A DNA stretch of 64,000 nt from the NCBI GenBank assembly GCA_026387665.1, contig JAPLLG010000008.1:205790-269789 (forward strand), given 5' to 3'. Numbering within the stretch: position 1 is the first letter of the stretch; each line of letters begins with the position of its first letter. This stretch comes from Nitrospirota bacterium. GTDB lineage: Bacteria > Nitrospirota > Nitrospiria > Nitrospirales > Nitrospiraceae. Positions 62,450 to 64,000 of this stretch are shown one piece after another. A model generated the notes under the pieces. It was not told where the DNA came from, ran no database searches, and was given only the letters and a program-made list of their open reading frames with translations. Both the position numbers and the translations under genes were made by a program.

Positions 62450-63456
62450 TGATGACCGCTCTCAAGCAGGCGCAGCTGCGGATCTCGCGACTGGACCGGA
62501 CGATGATCATGGCCGTCGTGTTGTTGTCCAGCGTCTTTCCCGTCGAGTTGTTTCCCAACACGCCGCCTCCGCCGAAGGGCCTCGATGGACAATATAGCGG
62601 CAAGCAGGGGCAGGTGCTGGTGGTCAAGGTGAAGGGCGAAGAGCAGGCAACGGAGGTGACCGGCACATTCCTCGATCGGACGATTCCCTTCTTCCGTGAG
62701 TTCAGGCCAGGGGAGCCGGCCGGCTATGTCGGGTTGCTCGGGATCGACATGCAGGACGATCCAGGAACCTATGAACTGGCCGTAGAAGTGAAGCAGGGTG
62801 AACAGGCAAAGCAATTGAGCTTCAATGTTCTGGTGGCCAAAGAAAAGTTCGCCGTCGAGCATCTGAAGCTGCCCAAAGAGAAGGTCGATCTGGACGAGAA
62901 GGCTGTGGCCCGCTGGAAAGCCGAGCAGGCGCAGGTAAAATTGGCGCTCGCGGAGAATTCACGCCTGAAACTCTGGCACAGCAACTTCGTGGAGCCGGTG
63001 AACGGCAAACGCACCGGCATTTTTGGCAGCGTGCGGATCATGAACGGCAAGCCGCGCAATCCCCACAATGGAGAGGATATCGGCGCGCCGATGGGGGCCG
63101 ATGTCGCTGCCACGAATGACGGAATCGTCCGGATCACCGTCGATCATATTTTCTCCGGCAGGGGCGTCTTCGTCGATCACGGGTTAGGTTTCTACTCGAT
63201 GTATTTTCACCTCTCTGAGATCCTGGTCAAAGACGGAGACTTGATCACAGCCGGCCAAATCATCGGCAAGGTGGGAGCGACCGGTCGCGCCACAGGGCCG
63301 CATCTCCATTGGGGCGTCAAGCTCAACGGGGCCCGAGTGAACCCCTATACGTTGCTCGACCTGCCATTCAAGAACGGTGTGACACCAGCGGCCACGGTTG
63401 CCACCCCGGCTCCTGAACCAACGCTAGACCCGCACGCCGTACCCATCAAAGAATAA
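62446..63456 (+). CDS. M23-family metallopeptidase (LytM domain)
   Basis: A 336-residue exported endopeptidase-like protein. A membrane anchor (TMIMAVVLLSSVFPVELF) precedes an extended beta region (about 45-140) and an M23 domain with the zinc ligands in NPHNGEDIGAPMGADV (HxxxxD) and GPHLHWGVKL (HxH). These are intact, so it should cleave peptidoglycan cross-links. Three ATGs in a row (62446, 62449, 62452) overlap the pafA stop. It is outside the functional proteasome set but probably translated with it. Confidence 0.88.
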   Translation: MMMTALKQAQLRISRLDRTMIMAVVLLSSVFPVELFPNTPPPPKGLDGQYSGKQGQVLVVKVKGEEQATEVTGTFLDRTIPFFREFRPGEPAGYVGLLGIDMQDDPGTYELAVEVKQGEQAKQLSFNVLVAKEKFAVEHLKLPKEKVDLDEKAVARWKAEQAQVKLALAENSRLKLWHSNFVEPVNGKRTGIFGSVRIMNGKPRNPHNGEDIGAPMGADVAATNDGIVRITVDHIFSGRGVFVDHGLGFYSMYFHLSEILVKDGDLITAGQIIGKVGATGRATGPHLHWGVKLNGARVNPYTLLDLPFKNGVTPAATVATPAPEPTLDPHAVPIKE

Positions 63457-63811
63457 CTGCTCAAGGCGTATGTTCCAGTCTCCCCATTCGTTGCTCGTGA
63501 AGTAGCACTCGTCTTCCGCCGCTCTGTTCGCGCCCCCTTCGCTATACGCTATTCTCCCCCATCTCATTACGCAGCCCTTCCGAACGGCCATCAGCCGTCA
63601 GCTCTTTTCCCTCTCTCCTCAAATAGCCATGCCCGAATGGGCTAGCCCACATGGGGTAGCAACAAAGAGGGGATTGTGTGCGGCAGGAAAATGCGTAAAT
63701 TACGCGGCCATGTCGTTCGCAAACCCATCCTCAACGGTCATTCATCAATCGTTATTCGATCTTCAGGCTGAGCCATACGCTATCAGCTCTTGCCGGTCGA
63801 AAGGAGTCCCC
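63457..63811. other. Non-coding stretch with short-word repeats
   Basis: No gene is seen. Words of the type GCCATCAGCCGTCAGCTCTT recur (63588-63607, 63777-63790). The end holds AAAGGAG, the ribosome site of the following gene. Confidence 0.5.
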
Positions 63812-64000
63812 ATGCTGAGCCGCCGCCTCCTCTTCTTCGTACTATTCTTTGCCATCAGTCATCAGCCATTTGCCATCAGCTCTTTGTTCGCGAAAGAGAC
63901 GAGCGAAGATCGTCCGGTGGGTTCGTTAGGCGGCGCTGTGCACGCCGATCCGTTTACTGGTGTGGCCACCACGAGCATTCCCATCGACGTGCCAGCAGGC
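63812..64000 (+). CDS. RHS/YD-repeat-like secreted protein, 3' end outside window
   Basis: Only 63 codons are visible. MLSRRLLFFVLFFAISHQPF is a signal peptide; then GSLGGAVHADPFTGVATTSI and PIDVPAG, the pattern that opens the N-terminal region of many large RHS-type polymorphic toxin or wall-associated proteins. AAAGGAG precedes the ATG by five bases. The signal-peptide codons contain the same short words (GCCATCAGTCATCAGCC) that fill the upstream non-coding stretch. The RHS identity is likely but cannot be confirmed without the rest. Confidence 0.55.
   Translation, partial: MLSRRLLFFVLFFAISHQPFAISSLFAKETSEDRPVGSLGGAVHADPFTGVATTSIPIDVPAG

Overview
The window looks like chromosomal DNA of a Nitrospira-type bacterium (phylum Nitrospirota). 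This is inferred from content, not from a database match. It carries a complete Pup-proteasome system outside a typical actinobacterial background, three pentaheme c-type cytochromes, a haem-binding gamma-subunit-like protein of the kind paired with DMSO-reductase-family enzymes such as nitrite oxidoreductase, a SmbP-like His-rich periplasmic protein, a DUF4321 gene, and many dispersed structured repeats between genes.

Layout. 0-7.4 kb: a same-strand block with a membrane protein, a TPR protein, TatA, an NHL-repeat protein, an ethylbenzene-dehydrogenase-gamma-like haem protein, a PDZ protein and two pentaheme cytochromes. 7.4-9.1 kb: a YefM/YoeB toxin-antitoxin pair, a small unknown gene and a 0.6 kb non-coding stretch with three hairpin elements. 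9.1-12.1 kb: a proton pyrophosphatase gene (hppA) with a damaged 3' end, then a stand-alone pup gene. 12.1-16 kb: recJ and relA/spoT. 16-28 kb: DUF192, zinc-ribbon, flavodoxin-like, Abi-like, PepF, TPR, HDAC-like, third pentaheme cytochrome, rhodanese, SmbP-like, nitrilase-like, YqgE and CsgG-like genes. 28-31.8 kb: an accessory-looking stretch with a WYL regulator, a DnaG-like protein that carries a Tat signal, a three-finger mini-protein and a UDG-like protein. 31.8-38.3 kb (minus strand): uvrA, DUF3147, RNase Z-like, CPBP-like and TolC-like genes. 38.3-44.7 kb: small secreted proteins, an RRM protein, a DEAD-box helicase, uvrB and DUF4321. 44.9-49.5 kb: ffh-rpsP-rimM-trmD-rplS-rnhB-yraN. 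49.5-53.6 kb: ftsE-ftsX-envC-like-ctp. 54-56 kb: thiS-thiG-thiE. 56-62.5 kb: arc/mpa-dop-prcB-prcA-pafA behind a strong promoter. 62.4-64 kb: an M23 peptidase and the start of an RHS-like gene.

How the parts work together. Pup (11.5 kb) would be ligated to substrates by PafA, removed by Dop, and recognised by the ARC/Mpa ring, which feeds the PrcA/PrcB core. The tag gene lies about 45 kb from the rest of the system. The cytochromes, haem protein and TatA suggest an extracytoplasmic electron-transfer module. FtsEX, EnvC-like and Ctp form a cell-wall-hydrolase control unit.

The most unusual observations are: (i) a DnaG-like zinc-finger/Toprim protein with a Tat signal and a degenerate catalytic core; (ii) a roughly 125-bp structured repeat that begins inside the stop codon of the preceding gene in seven of nine copies and shows compensatory stem changes; (iii) a second hairpin family with a conserved core and copy-specific but self-complementary flanks, one copy of it nested in the first family; (iv) deletion of a catalytic motif plus a frameshift in hppA; (v) an identical palindrome at the same distance from the -10 box in the hppA and recJ promoters; (vi) a ThiS with a tail beyond its Gly-Gly end.
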